From: Pseudomonas peli
GTDB lineage: Bacteria > Pseudomonadota > Gammaproteobacteria > Pseudomonadales > Pseudomonadaceae
DNA: 64,000 nucleotides
NCBI RefSeq assembly: GCF_900099645.1
Contig: NZ_FMTL01000006.1
Span: 1-64,000 of the forward strand
Direction of reading: 5' to 3'
This document shows, one piece after another, positions 1 to 7,428 of the stretch (its first letter is position 1; each line of letters opens with the position of its first letter). Under the pieces are notes generated by a model that did no database searches, was not told the DNA's origin, and saw only the letters and a program-made list of their open reading frames with translations. The position numbers were made by a program, and so were the translations under genes.

Positions 1-520
1 ACCCAACAAAGTCTGGGTCACGGACATAACCTACATCCGCACCTATGAGGGTTGGTTATTTTTGGCGGTGGTGCTCGATCTGTTTTCACGGCAGGTAATT
101 GGCTGGTCGATGAAGCCGCAGATGACCAGCGATCTGGCTATTGATGCATTGCTGATGGCCGTTTGGCGGCGTAAGCCCAAGCAGGAAGTGATGATTCACT
201 CAGACCAGGGTAGTCAGTTCAGCAGTGGTGACTGGCAGAGTTTCCTAAAAGCCAACAACTTGCTTGGAAGCATGAGCCGACGCGGTAACTGCCACGACAA
301 CGCGGTGGCAGAAAGCTTCTTCCAGTTGCTAAAGCGGGAGCGGATCAGACGAAAGATCTACAGCACCAGGCAGGATGCCAGAGCCGATGTGTTCGATTAC
401 ATCGAGATGTTCTACAACCCAAAACGCCGGCATAGTTTCAACAACCAGCTATCGCCGGTAGAGTTCGAAAAGCGCTATTTCCTGAGCCTGGAGAGTGTCT
501 AGAAAACCCGGGGCGATTCA
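1..520 (+). mobile_element. Right end of an IS3-family insertion sequence
   Basis: The transposase reading frame is followed by a short GC-rich terminal sequence at 501-520 that ends in TCA, as IS3-family right inverted repeats do. The left end of the element lies outside the window. The bases just after 520 continue an interrupted reading frame, so the element sits inside another gene. Confidence 0.8.
2..502 (+). CDS. IS3-family transposase OrfB, C-terminal part
   Basis: This is the integrase-core (rve) half of an IS3-family transposase, which carries out the cut-and-join steps of transposition. The visible part opens with VWVTDITYI, whose Asp is the first catalytic residue. HSDQGSQFSS supplies the second Asp, and NAVAESFFQLLKRE supplies the catalytic Glu. 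The C-terminus, with YNPKRRHS and SPVEFE, is typical and complete. The N-terminal HTH part and OrfA are beyond the left edge, so the gene is partial only because of the window. No frameshift or stop interrupts the visible frame, so the element may still be active. Confidence 0.88.
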   Translation, partial: PNKVWVTDITYIRTYEGWLFLAVVLDLFSRQVIGWSMKPQMTSDLAIDALLMAVWRRKPKQEVMIHSDQGSQFSSGDWQSFLKANNLLGSMSRRGNCHDNAVAESFFQLLKRERIRRKIYSTRQDARADVFDYIEMFYNPKRRHSFNNQLSPVEFEKRYFLSLESV

Positions 521-521
521 G

Positions 522-638
522 TTGGTTTGGAATCCGCCTCAGCACTTCAAGGGCTATGCTGCCGGGGTCGCATGGAAACACGCGCTTCACGCCCAACGCC
601 AGACCAAGCTGGTAGAGAAAACTGTAGTGGTCTACTAA
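522..638 (+). pseudogene. C-terminal stub of a gene interrupted by the IS3 element
   Basis: An open frame runs from the IS edge to a TAA at 636-638 and encodes about 38 residues (LVWNPPQHFKGY... to KTVVVY). The stop overlaps the ATG of the next gene (TAATG), an arrangement typical of translationally coupled genes. The IS therefore probably cut a gene that headed an operon with the ParS-like antitoxin. I do not recognise the family from this stub. Confidence 0.5.
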
Positions 639-1024
639 TGCAAAAGCTCTACGATCGGCTAGGTTTGCCAAAAACTCATTATCGGATGCATAAGGCGGTG
701 CTGGCCGGGCTACCGGTTACGCTGGTTGCGGATCTGGCGCATGAACTGGGGCTGCGTCGCACACAGGTCGCAAGGTGGGTGGGAACCTCGTTTCGACACT
801 CCGTGATGTCTGTCCGGACAGCCGAGGTGTTTTGTCGTCTAGTCGAGACCTTGGATGCCCTATTGGAACTCCATGAGGGAGATCTCGATGGCGCGCTCCG
901 CTGGCTGACCTCACCGGTTCTGACGCTAGCCTCCGAGCGGCCGATCGATCTGCTCGTTACTGAGCCGGGCCGTAGGGCAGTACTGCAAGTGATTCACGCG
1001 ATCGAGCACGGCTTGCCGGCTTAG
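638..1024 (+). CDS. Xre/MbcA/ParS-type toxin-binding antitoxin, no toxin gene beside it
   Basis: The 128-residue product looks like the antitoxin family that pairs with RES-domain toxins. It has an N-terminal helical/HTH part (residues about 20-60, with LADLAHELGL and VARWVG) and a C-terminal DUF2384-like toxin-binding part (about 75-128, with ALRWLTSPVLTL, then LLVTEPGR and a final IEHGLPA helix). I chose the ATG at 638 because it overlaps the upstream stop and because the frame further upstream has no family similarity. A RES toxin normally follows such genes, but the next 145 bases are non-coding and the next gene faces the other way. It is thus an orphan here. The gene before it was cut by the IS3 element. 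Confidence 0.72.
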   Translation: MQKLYDRLGLPKTHYRMHKAVLAGLPVTLVADLAHELGLRRTQVARWVGTSFRHSVMSVRTAEVFCRLVETLDALLELHEGDLDGALRWLTSPVLTLASERPIDLLVTEPGRRAVLQVIHAIEHGLPA

Positions 1025-1169
1025 GGCCTGACCGCTCTAGGGAGAGCTTTATAGGCGTTTATAGTCAATTATGGAGTCCTATTTTGGACGTCCGATTCGC
1101 TTCGCCCACTTTAGGCCGGAAGCAGCCTATGCCGACGATGGACGACTGGATTCTAGATATTAGATTGCT

Positions 1170-1610
1170 CTAGGTGGTTTTAAGCTCTGCCAGCAATGGC
1201 CACCGATCATGAATCCATGCGTACTCCTCCGGCGGATCGGTGGTAACCACATACACCCGCCGTTGTTCCCCTTCACCAATTATCAGACATTCCAACGCAT
1301 ACCCCTGCGGCACGTCGAACCAGTGTGACGGCCGGTTCTTGTCACCTAGCCGGCCTTCCTTTTCCATGAAGCGCTCCACCATGCCGAAGCCACGGCACGG
1401 CTTGTACCTATCCCAACCACCAGCCTTAACTGTGCCGAGACGCGCCCAACCACCATGCGGGCTGCTGCCTGGCTCCTCTTTGCGTCTACCCCAGTGAATC
1501 CAATCCAGCTGACCGCTACCCTTTAATTGAACAGGAATTGCCGCTTTGGGATTGGGGAAATAGATCCTCCAAACCTTGTCCGCCTGGCGAGCTTCTACTC
1601 CTCCGCACAT
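1170..1610 (-). CDS. SRAP (YedK/HMCES)-like protein, short variant
   Basis: The product has 146 residues. SRAP proteins form a thiazolidine crosslink with abasic sites in single-stranded DNA through Cys2. Starting at the ATG at 1610 gives MCGGVEAR, placing Cys at position 2 as the family requires; a GGGAGGG ribosome site lies about 8 bases upstream, and the longer upstream start would bury this Cys. Other family-like features are IHWGRR (about 40-45), a GGWAR stretch and the C-terminal VVTTDPPEEYAWIHDRWP, where the His fits the conserved active-site His. Canonical YedK is about 220 residues, so this is a shortened form. It is divergent from the CsrA-like gene and close to umuDC, which suggests a DNA-damage role. 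Confidence 0.68.
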   Translation of the reverse strand: MCGGVEARQADKVWRIYFPNPKAAIPVQLKGSGQLDWIHWGRRKEEPGSSPHGGWARLGTVKAGGWDRYKPCRGFGMVERFMEKEGRLGDKNRPSHWFDVPQGYALECLIIGEGEQRRVYVVTTDPPEEYAWIHDRWPLLAELKTT

Positions 1611-1718
1611 AACTGGCCCTCCCACATTGCCTGCCGCTGCAGGCTCGACTTCCGTCACCTTGTTCTAGACTCCCGATGCAGGACGCACATTCCCTCAATC
1701 AGCAAAGGACTTGCCCCC

Positions 1719-1928
1719 ATGGGATTTCTGACCGTCACCCGCCGCGAAGGCGAAATGATCCGCCTCACTATCGATCCCGGAGTTGATCCCGAAAAGCTCC
1801 TTAAGCAGCTGCTACGAGACGGGATCACCATCCATGTGGGCTTTACCGAATGCCATAGCCGAGCCCGCATCAGCATCGATGCGCCCAAACAGATCACCAT
1901 TCTCCGCGAGGAGCTTATCAACGCCTGA
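1719..1928 (+). CDS. CsrA/RsmA-like RNA-binding regulator, divergent
   Basis: The 69-residue product begins FLTVTRREGE, matching the first CsrA strand (LILTRRVGE), and ends ARISIDAPKQITILREELINA, matching the CsrA core strands and the RNA-contacting Arg in the REE segment. Between them lies a longer insert (about residues 18-42) than in housekeeping CsrA, which is about 60 residues. CsrA proteins bind GGA motifs in mRNA leaders and block or promote translation. Divergent CsrA copies are known on Pseudomonas plasmids and integrative elements, where they reset host or element gene expression. The start at 1719 has AAAGGA about 10 bases upstream. The gene lies between the SRAP-like gene and umuDC. 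Confidence 0.75.
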   Translation: MGFLTVTRREGEMIRLTIDPGVDPEKLLKQLLRDGITIHVGFTECHSRARISIDAPKQITILREELINA

Positions 1929-1998
1929 ATACTTGCGAGGGCGCCTCCTGTCGGCGCCCTCCTGGTCTCGGTTGACCAGCTCGGCGTCTTCTCGAATA

Positions 1999-2014
1999 CT
2001 GTATTCATATACAG
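1999..2014 (+). promoter_or_regulatory. LexA box of the umuD-like/umuC operon
   Basis: The 16-bp sequence CTGTATTCATATACAG fits the LexA consensus CTGT-N8-ACAG exactly, and it lies 19 bases before the umuD-like start. It implies repression by LexA and induction during the SOS response. Confidence 0.9.
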
Positions 2015-2032
2015 TATTTTGGAAGTGCTCTG

Positions 2033-2470
2033 ATGTCTCTTTCCATTCTTGCTCGTGGTGAGCGCCTGCGGGAACGCCTTCTCACCGATGTGGCTGACCT
2101 GCGCATAACCGGTTTCCAATCGCCTGCTGAGGACGAAAAGGAGGAGGGGCTCTCCCTCGACCGCCTAACTGGTCTAGGTGCGCCTCATATCTGGGGCGTG
2201 CAGGTGCTGGATGACACGCTGCTCGGTTTTGGTATCTTCCCGGGTGACCGGATGATCGTGAATCGTGCGGCATGCCAGCTAGATAACCGATTTGTAGTAG
2301 TCGACTTGGGCGGTGAGGGTTATCGAGTGCGCTTGGTTGCGCGGGATTTGTTTGGCGGGCGATGGTTGAAGGCGGCCGATCCGATTGTGCCGGACGTGCA
2401 GCTGGATGGAGATGTGGTTATCGAGGTGTGGGGCGTAGTGAGCTGGGTGGTCAGCCGCTTAGCGCCATGA
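2033..2470 (+). CDS. umuD: UmuD-like subunit with altered catalytic dyad
   Basis: The 145-residue product aligns with UmuD/LexA-type S24 peptidases. UmuD normally cleaves itself and then joins UmuC to form DNA polymerase V. The processing region reads ITGFQSPAEDE, close to CGFPSPAAD of E. coli UmuD, so the Gly after the cleavage bond is kept. The core reads VLDDTLLGFGIFPGDRMIV; aligned to SGDSMIDGGISDGDLLIV, the catalytic Ser is replaced by Thr. The catalytic Lys region (TVKKL) is here YRVRLVA, with Arg at the Lys position. It may therefore be cleaved by another protein, be inactive in cleavage, or act in full-length form. It overlaps umuC by ATGA and lies under a perfect LexA box. Confidence 0.8.
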   Translation: MSLSILARGERLRERLLTDVADLRITGFQSPAEDEKEEGLSLDRLTGLGAPHIWGVQVLDDTLLGFGIFPGDRMIVNRAACQLDNRFVVVDLGGEGYRVRLVARDLFGGRWLKAADPIVPDVQLDGDVVIEVWGVVSWVVSRLAP

Positions 2471-3741
2471 ACACTTCCCGCCGTGTGTTCGCGCTGATCG
2501 ACTGTAATTCTTTCTACTGCAGCTGCGAGCGCATTTGCCAGCCGGGTCTGAAGCGCAGGCCAGTGGTTGTGATGTCCAACAATGATGGTTGCGTAATTGC
2601 GCGCACCTCAGAGGCTAAGGCCTTAGGCATTCCCATGGGCGCGTCGTTTAAGGATGTTCGAAAGGAGCTAAGCAAGCATGGCGTTGTAGTGCGCTCCAGC
2701 AACTACACCCTTTATGCCGACATCAGCAATCGAGTTATGCGAGTAATGGCTGAGATGCTTCCAGGGATCGAGGTTTACTCCATTGACGAGGCCTGGGGTG
2801 ATATGACCGGAGTAGCCGACCCGGAGGCGCTTGGTTGTAATATCCGTGACCGCTTGGCGCAGGAGATTGGTATGCCGGTGGGAGTGGGCATCAGCACCAC
2901 CAAAACGCTGGCTAAGTTAGCGAATTGGGCTGCGAAGAAATGGAAGGCAACTGGTGGCGTGCTAGACCTGACTGACCCAGTGCGTCAGGAAAAGTTACTG
3001 CGTTTGGCACCGGTATGTGAGGTATGGGGTGTAGGCCACCGTTCGGCAGCCAAGTTGGCCACTCTGAATATCTCCACGGCCTGGGATCTGGCGCAGTTCG
3101 ATGCGGCAACGCTACGCAAGACCTTCGGTGTAACCATGGAGCGCACGGCTAGGGAGCTGCGTGGAGTTAGTTGTATTGGTTTCAAGCAGGGACCGCCACC
3201 GAAGCAGGCTATTTGCTCAAGCAAAATGTTTGGTAAGCGTCAAAAGGAGCTGCCGCCGATTCGTGAGGCACTCACTGCTTACGTGAGCCGGGCGGCTGAG
3301 AAGCTCCGCAGCCAGAACTCGTTGTGCAGCACTATTCAAGTTGGTCTACAGACACAACTGGCCGACCTCGACGGTCCGCGCTATGCCAACTCTATGACCC
3401 TAGCCCTCCCGGCCCCGACCGATGACACCCGCGAGATTCTGGCGCTCGCCCAGCGTGGCCTGGAGCAAATCTTCCGGCCAGGTTATCCCTTCTCGAAATG
3501 CTCAATCTTGCTGATGGACTTGAGCCAGCGCGGCGAACTGACTGGCGACCTGTTTGCACTAGGGCCGCGTCCAGGCGCGGAGCGATTGATGGCCATTGTT
3601 GACCAGATCAATGAGAAGAACGGCCGGGGCACCCTGCGGTTCGGCCGGGTGCCCAAGAAGCCGAAGTGGGCTATGCGCCGAGACATGTTAAGTCAGCGAT
3701 ACACCACGCGCTGGGAGGAGGTGATTTGCGTACGAGGATAG
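2467..3741 (+). CDS. umuC: DNA polymerase V catalytic subunit UmuC (Y family)
   Basis: The 424-residue protein is a Y-family translesion polymerase. LIDCNSFYCSCE (about residues 9-20) holds the first catalytic Asp and the steric-gate region. YSIDEAWGD (about 100-108) holds the catalytic Asp-Glu pair. PVGVGISTTKTLAKLANWAAKK belongs to the palm, and VWGVGHRSAAKL is the helix-hairpin-helix. The C-terminus (RYTTRWEEVICVRG) is the DUF4113 tail seen in UmuC. The ATG at 2467 overlaps the umuD-like stop, indicating coupled translation. All catalytic residues are present, so the polymerase looks functional even though its UmuD partner is unusual. Its place on accessory DNA fits mobile mutagenic umuDC/rulAB operons. 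Confidence 0.94.
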   Translation: MNTSRRVFALIDCNSFYCSCERICQPGLKRRPVVVMSNNDGCVIARTSEAKALGIPMGASFKDVRKELSKHGVVVRSSNYTLYADISNRVMRVMAEMLPGIEVYSIDEAWGDMTGVADPEALGCNIRDRLAQEIGMPVGVGISTTKTLAKLANWAAKKWKATGGVLDLTDPVRQEKLLRLAPVCEVWGVGHRSAAKLATLNISTAWDLAQFDAATLRKTFGVTMERTARELRGVSCIGFKQGPPPKQAICSSKMFGKRQKELPPIREALTAYVSRAAEKLRSQNSLCSTIQVGLQTQLADLDGPRYANSMTLALPAPTDDTREILALAQRGLEQIFRPGYPFSKCSILLMDLSQRGELTGDLFALGPRPGAERLMAIVDQINEKNGRGTLRFGRVPKKPKWAMRRDMLSQRYTTRWEEVICVRG

Positions 3742-4039
3742 ATCTAGGTCGGGCGTTGCTACCTAGAAACCAAGACAGCTTCGTCTTCTGAACGAACCAA
3801 ATTTCAACGTCGAAAGCGCACTTTTATGGGTAAAAATCGCGACGGGACTTTTGCAGCAACTTCGGCCCGAAGCGGCCGCTCGCAAATGACTTAAACCGGC
3901 CAAAAGCAGCCACTCACGTCAGGCTGCGTGGTCGACGTCGACTCTCTCAACGCGCACATTCTTTTCCATTAGCACAATGGCCGCTCGCTGAACGAACGTG
4001 CACAGTGGATGACTGATGAGCGTAAGTTGAGCGTGCAGC
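3742..4039. other. Gene-free stretch after umuC with a degenerate palindromic repeat
   Basis: No convincing reading frame is visible. The part around 3855-3915 contains GGCCGAAAGC-like words on both strands (cggcccgaagcggccgct, then ccggccaaaagcagcc), a degraded form of the repeat seen more clearly at 14352-14411. The right end runs into an AraC-type gene remnant. Confidence 0.4.
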
Positions 4040-4200
4040 ATGGCGGCCTCTAAGCTACTGGCGCTTGGGGAGCAGCCAGTCGAGGTTGCCATAGCTCTGG
4101 GTTTCGCTGACCAAAGCCATTTTGGGCGCTGGTTCCTCCGGGCCTATGGCTGACCCCCGCGCTATACCGCAAGCGCTGCACAAAGCTTCCAGACGCCTAG
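4040..4200 (+). pseudogene. AraC-family regulator, frameshifted C-terminal remnant
   Basis: Translation from 4040 gives KLLALGEQPVEVAIALGFAD followed by QSHFGRWFLRAYG and a stop. This is the second helix-turn-helix of an AraC regulator. Moving to the neighbouring frame at the stop gives LTPALYRKRCTKLPDA, the normal end of the family (G-LTP-x-YR). One base has been lost near 4149. The ligand-binding domain and first HTH are gone. Confidence 0.7.
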
Positions 4201-4238
4201 CCAACCGAATTGATTTAAGGTTGCCCTGACTCAGGAGA

Positions 4239-5450
4239 TCAAATGTCCCGCTGAATCCCTTGAATTGCGGTGCGCATGCGGTCCAGAGCGTCTTGAAGCA
4301 CCGGACGTGGACATGCGAGATTTAGGCGAACATACCCTTCGCCGTTATCGACGAACATTTCTCCCCCCTCAACGATCACACCGGAGCGTTCAAGGAAGAA
4401 ACGAGTCAGATTTACCGATCCAGGGAAATAGGCTCGTACATCCAGCCATGCTAGGTAGGTCGCTTCAGGAACCACCAAGCGGGCTTCAGGTAGATGTTCT
4501 CGTATGTAGTCGGCCAACAGCACGAAATTGCCGTCCAGGTAAGTACACAGGTCCTCGAGCCAGGCTTCACCATCGCGGTAGGCACCGATAGCGGCAGCCA
4601 GGCTGATCGGATTGATAAACGGATAGTGCAGATCGTTCCAGAGCGCACGTAGCGCTGGATCGGGAATGATTATGCTGGCAATCATCATGCCCGCGAGATT
4701 GAATGTCTTGCTCACGGCCATGCAGGTAATGATGTCGCGGCTTTCAGGAAACAGCTTAGCCAAGGGCGTGTGCTTGCAACCCTGACGCAGGAGATCGCAA
4801 TGGATCTCGTCTGAAATGATCTTTACATCATTAGCTAGGCAGATCTCTGTCATCCGAACCAGTTCGGCGTCTGTCCAAAGCCGACCGGTTGGGTTGTGCG
4901 GATGACATAGAAAGAACACCTTGACCGCCGGATCGGATGCTTTCTTCTCGAAATCTACGAAGTCCAGTTCGTAACGCCCGTTCTGCTCAACGAGCGGTGA
5001 CGTAACAATGGTTCGGCCGCTCTTAACGGTGGCATGCTTGAAGTATCCGTAGGAGGGGCTCAGGGTCAGAACCTTGTCATCAGGACCACACAAGTAGTGA
5101 ACAAGCGCAAATAGAGCAGGTATGACGCCGAGCGAAACCACCATTTGTTCACGTGGAAAACTCCAGCCATAGCGCCGTTCACACCAGTCGCAAAAAGCGT
5201 CATAGAGCTGGTCATCAAGGTTCATCGTATAGCCGAAGATTGGGTGTCTGAGCCGATCTGCCATTGCATCCAGAGCTGCCTGCGGGGCAGCAAACTGCAT
5301 ATCGGCGACCCACATTTGGATGATGTCTTCCGGTGGACGATCCAGTGTGAGTGGTTCGCTACCGGGACTAAACAGGTACTTTCCATAGCCGTCGACAGCT
5401 AAGGCGTTTGTCCCGTCACGCGGCAACAAAATATCGAAATTATGGCGCAT
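4239..5450 (-). CDS. MalY/PatB-type PLP-dependent C-S lyase or aminotransferase
   Basis: The product has 403 residues and is a fold-type I PLP enzyme. Its N-terminal part has MWVADMQFAAPQA, characteristic of the MalY/PatB cystathionine beta-lyase branch, which commonly releases thiol, pyruvate and ammonia from cysteine conjugates. HPHNPTGR is the NPTG cofactor motif, ISDEIHCDLL holds the Asp that binds the pyridine nitrogen, and AVSKTFNLAGM holds the Schiff-base Lys. I chose the ATG at 5450 because AGAGGA lies about 9 bases upstream; the longer frame to 5531 has no family similarity. The LysR gene at 5571-6533 lies upstream on the same strand and could be co-transcribed. The exact substrate cannot be told from sequence. 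Confidence 0.85.
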   Translation of the reverse strand: MRHNFDILLPRDGTNALAVDGYGKYLFSPGSEPLTLDRPPEDIIQMWVADMQFAAPQAALDAMADRLRHPIFGYTMNLDDQLYDAFCDWCERRYGWSFPREQMVVSLGVIPALFALVHYLCGPDDKVLTLSPSYGYFKHATVKSGRTIVTSPLVEQNGRYELDFVDFEKKASDPAVKVFFLCHPHNPTGRLWTDAELVRMTEICLANDVKIISDEIHCDLLRQGCKHTPLAKLFPESRDIITCMAVSKTFNLAGMMIASIIIPDPALRALWNDLHYPFINPISLAAAIGAYRDGEAWLEDLCTYLDGNFVLLADYIREHLPEARLVVPEATYLAWLDVRAYFPGSVNLTRFFLERSGVIVEGGEMFVDNGEGYVRLNLACPRPVLQDALDRMRTAIQGIQRDI

Positions 5451-5570
5451 CAGAATCAGTCCTCTTATGTGATGCGGGATCTGAACCTGACGGTTGTGGC
5501 CGAAGGCATCGAAACCGAGTTGCATTGCCATCTGTTACGTTGGTGGGGAGGGGCTGGGCCATGAATGACT

Positions 5571-6533
5571 TCACCTGAGAGTCGCGGTGGTTGCCGAGTG
5601 ATTACTTTCTAAAGCGCATTTGCCTGCCTCGGTGAGCACCCAGTCACGAAAGTCCCGTACCTTGGGCAGCTCGCTGAACTCAGTCCGATAGACGACGTAG
5701 TAGGCCTGTGTCAGCGGACACTCCAAACCCTTATCAGCAAAGGGACGGATCAGGCGCCCGGCAGCTAAGTCGTCTCCCACCATCACGCTGCGAGCTAGGG
5801 CAAGACCTTGACCTTCTGCTGCCGCCTGTAACACAGCAGCCGAGTTGTTGACCCTCAGCCCATGATTCGTAGGGATATGGCTGTATCCAGAGGCATCCAG
5901 CCACATTCGCCAGGTTGGGTAATCAGGGTTATCGGCCATAGTGAGGTCGTGAATAAGCGTGCACGCTCCCAACGCCTCAGGCGCCATCATTCCCTGCCGG
6001 AGAAGCGGAAAGTCAGGCGAACAAACAGGAAATATCACTTCATCCATCAAGTGGATGGCTGTCAGCCCATTCCATTTTCCAGCCCCGTAGCGCACCCCGA
6101 CATCGGCATGCTCAGTCTGTAAGTCGATTGCGCGGGAGTTGGTGTCCAGCAGGACATTGATATTGGGGTATGCCTGTTGGAATCGCTCGATGCGTGGCAA
6201 CAGCCACTTCGATGCAAAAGCGGGACTCACCGTGACGGTCAACTCAGCATGTGCGCCTGCGTCCTTCAGGCGGGCCAGCCCCATGCTCAGGCGATCAAAT
6301 CCTTCGCGTATGTCCGGCAGCGCGGCGCGGGCCGCATCTGTGAGCAAGAGCCGCGTAGCTCCATTGCCTAATCGGGTGAACAGCGGCACCTCCAGCCAGG
6401 ATTCCAATGCCCTTACTTGCTGTCCGACTGCCGCGGGTGTGACGTTCAGTTCGGTTGCAGCAGCAGAAAAGCTTTGATGCCGGGCTGCCGCTTCGAAAGC
6501 GCGCAGTGCATTGAGATGAGACGTGGCATTCAT
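5571..6533 (-). CDS. LysR-family transcriptional regulator, GcvA-like
   Basis: The 320-residue protein begins with a winged HTH (residues about 6-65, ALRAFEAAARHQSFSAAATE then VTPAAVGQQVRALE). The Thr-Pro-Ala-Ala-Val-Gly-Gln-Gln sequence is typical of GcvA-like regulators. The rest is a two-lobed periplasmic-binding-protein-like effector domain. It faces the SDR remnant and AhpD-like gene across a 120-250 bp divergent region, so those may have been its targets. The PatB-like gene lies 120 bp downstream on the same strand. The inducer is unknown. Confidence 0.9.
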   Translation of the reverse strand: MNATSHLNALRAFEAAARHQSFSAAATELNVTPAAVGQQVRALESWLEVPLFTRLGNGATRLLLTDAARAALPDIREGFDRLSMGLARLKDAGAHAELTVTVSPAFASKWLLPRIERFQQAYPNINVLLDTNSRAIDLQTEHADVGVRYGAGKWNGLTAIHLMDEVIFPVCSPDFPLLRQGMMAPEALGACTLIHDLTMADNPDYPTWRMWLDASGYSHIPTNHGLRVNNSAAVLQAAAEGQGLALARSVMVGDDLAAGRLIRPFADKGLECPLTQAYYVVYRTEFSELPKVRDFRDWVLTEAGKCALESNHSATTATLR

Positions 6534-6652
6534 TGATAGTTTTTCTTTCTCGCTGGCAAAGATTTTCTGCCTTGATGTGCCGTAAGTGCTGACTAAAGAT
6601 ACGCATCAACGACGCGATCTGGCAAATAAAAAGTATCAGGTGTAGAGCATAA

Positions 6653-6772
6653 GGAAGTTGCCAGCCTTCCGATGTTGCTCAAGCGATCTTATTTCTTGCC
6701 TCTGACGGGGCAGCATGGATTACCGGCACCATTTTGCCGGTCGATGGCGGCGTCACTGCCGGCCGCAACTGA
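6653..6772 (+). pseudogene. Short-chain dehydrogenase (SDR) C-terminal remnant
   Basis: In the frame ending at the TGA at 6770-6772 the sequence reads DVAQAILFLASDGAAWITGT followed by ILPVDGG and GRN. This is the standard end of an SDR enzyme (DVA...LASD...TG..L.VDGG). An in-frame stop lies at 6650-6652 and no Rossmann or YxxxK part is present, so only about the last 38 residues remain. It sits directly before the AhpD-like gene. Confidence 0.75.
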
Positions 6773-6786
6773 GAGGTGACAACCAA

Positions 6787-7122
6787 ATGAATGACTGGAA
6801 CAAGTACTCAACCGAACTGATGCAAAACGTTGGTCAGTTTGCCAAGCTCGCACCTGACACTATGCGAGGCCTCAACACAATCAGCAGCACGCCCGCCAAG
6901 CATCTTGAGCCAAAGATTCATGAGCTGATCGCCCTGTCTGTAGCCATAAGCACACGTTGTGACGGCTGCATTGCGGTACATGTGCAGGCTGCGCTGAAAC
7001 ACGGCGCGACTCGTGAGGAAATCGCCGAGGCACTGAGCGTGGCAATCGCGTTGAATGCCGGCGCTGCTCTGGTCTACACAGCGCGAGTATTTGATGCGGT
7101 TTCGGCATTCGAAAAGCCGTGA
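6787..7122 (+). CDS. AhpD-like carboxymuconolactone decarboxylase family protein
   Basis: The 111-residue product is an all-helical AhpD/CMD-family protein. The redox pair is in RCDGCIAVHVQAA (about residues 57-69; Cys-x-x-Cys followed by His), as in AhpD-type peroxidase partners and disulfide reductases. The ATG at 6787 has a GAGAGGTGAC ribosome site; the longer frame from 6715 runs through the SDR remnant and is rejected. It probably belonged to an SDR operon divergent from the LysR gene. Its substrate cannot be inferred. Confidence 0.87.
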   Translation: MNDWNKYSTELMQNVGQFAKLAPDTMRGLNTISSTPAKHLEPKIHELIALSVAISTRCDGCIAVHVQAALKHGATREEIAEALSVAIALNAGAALVYTARVFDAVSAFEKP

Positions 7123-7270
7123 GCAGAGCGCGTTGATAGCGAGGCCCGAGTGCTGATCTACGAATATTCAGGGTGGCATTGCAAAGCGAGCGCCTAGCGC
7201 AGGGTGTTGTCTGGTGCGCAGCCACTTGTGTGGTATCAGCCCGAGGCGTTTGAGAACGCCTCATTATAAG

Positions 7271-7302
7271 GTCGGGAAATGTCTATCGGAGTGGGGTACT
7301 CC
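7271..7302 (+). repeat. Direct repeat copy 1 (ATGTCTATCrGAGTGGG)
   Basis: About 28 of 33 positions match 11574-11606 in the same orientation (with single-base gaps). The two copies bracket the carbonic anhydrase-LysR-aminotransferase-AEC module. They may be a dispersed intergenic repeat or the scar of how the module arrived. Confidence 0.5.
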
Positions 7303-7336
7303 AGGCAGTAATTTATGAGTAATTCTTGGGTAATCC

Positions 7337-7391
7337 TCAATTTAATATCGTTTCTTAGCACGCAAACACATTGCTATCGTGGTACTCATTC
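7337..7391 (+). promoter_or_regulatory. 55-bp regulatory box A before the carbonic anhydrase
   Basis: This sequence aligns without gaps to 9346-9400, with 43 of 55 bases identical, including a 17-base exact core (TCAATTTAATATCGTTT) and an exact CTCATTC end. It starts 92 bases before the carbonic anhydrase gene; the other copy starts 76 bases before the aminotransferase gene. Such conservation outside genes indicates a shared operator/promoter, most simply for the LysR regulator encoded between them. Confidence 0.72.
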
Positions 7392-7428
7392 CCTGCCCCT
7401 TGCGTTAAAACTTAGGAACTGAAAGAAA

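Larger units (their letters stand above)
7123..7428. other. Gene-free control region before the carbonic anhydrase
   Basis: The stretch holds two recognisable pieces: a GTCTATCGGAGTGGG repeat at 7271-7302 and the 55-bp regulatory box at 7337-7391. I see no reading frame with support in it. Confidence 0.55.

Noticed and set aside
6715..6786. Upstream extension of the AhpD-like gene
   Set aside because: These codons run through the SDR remnant in another frame, and a good ribosome site exists at 6787.
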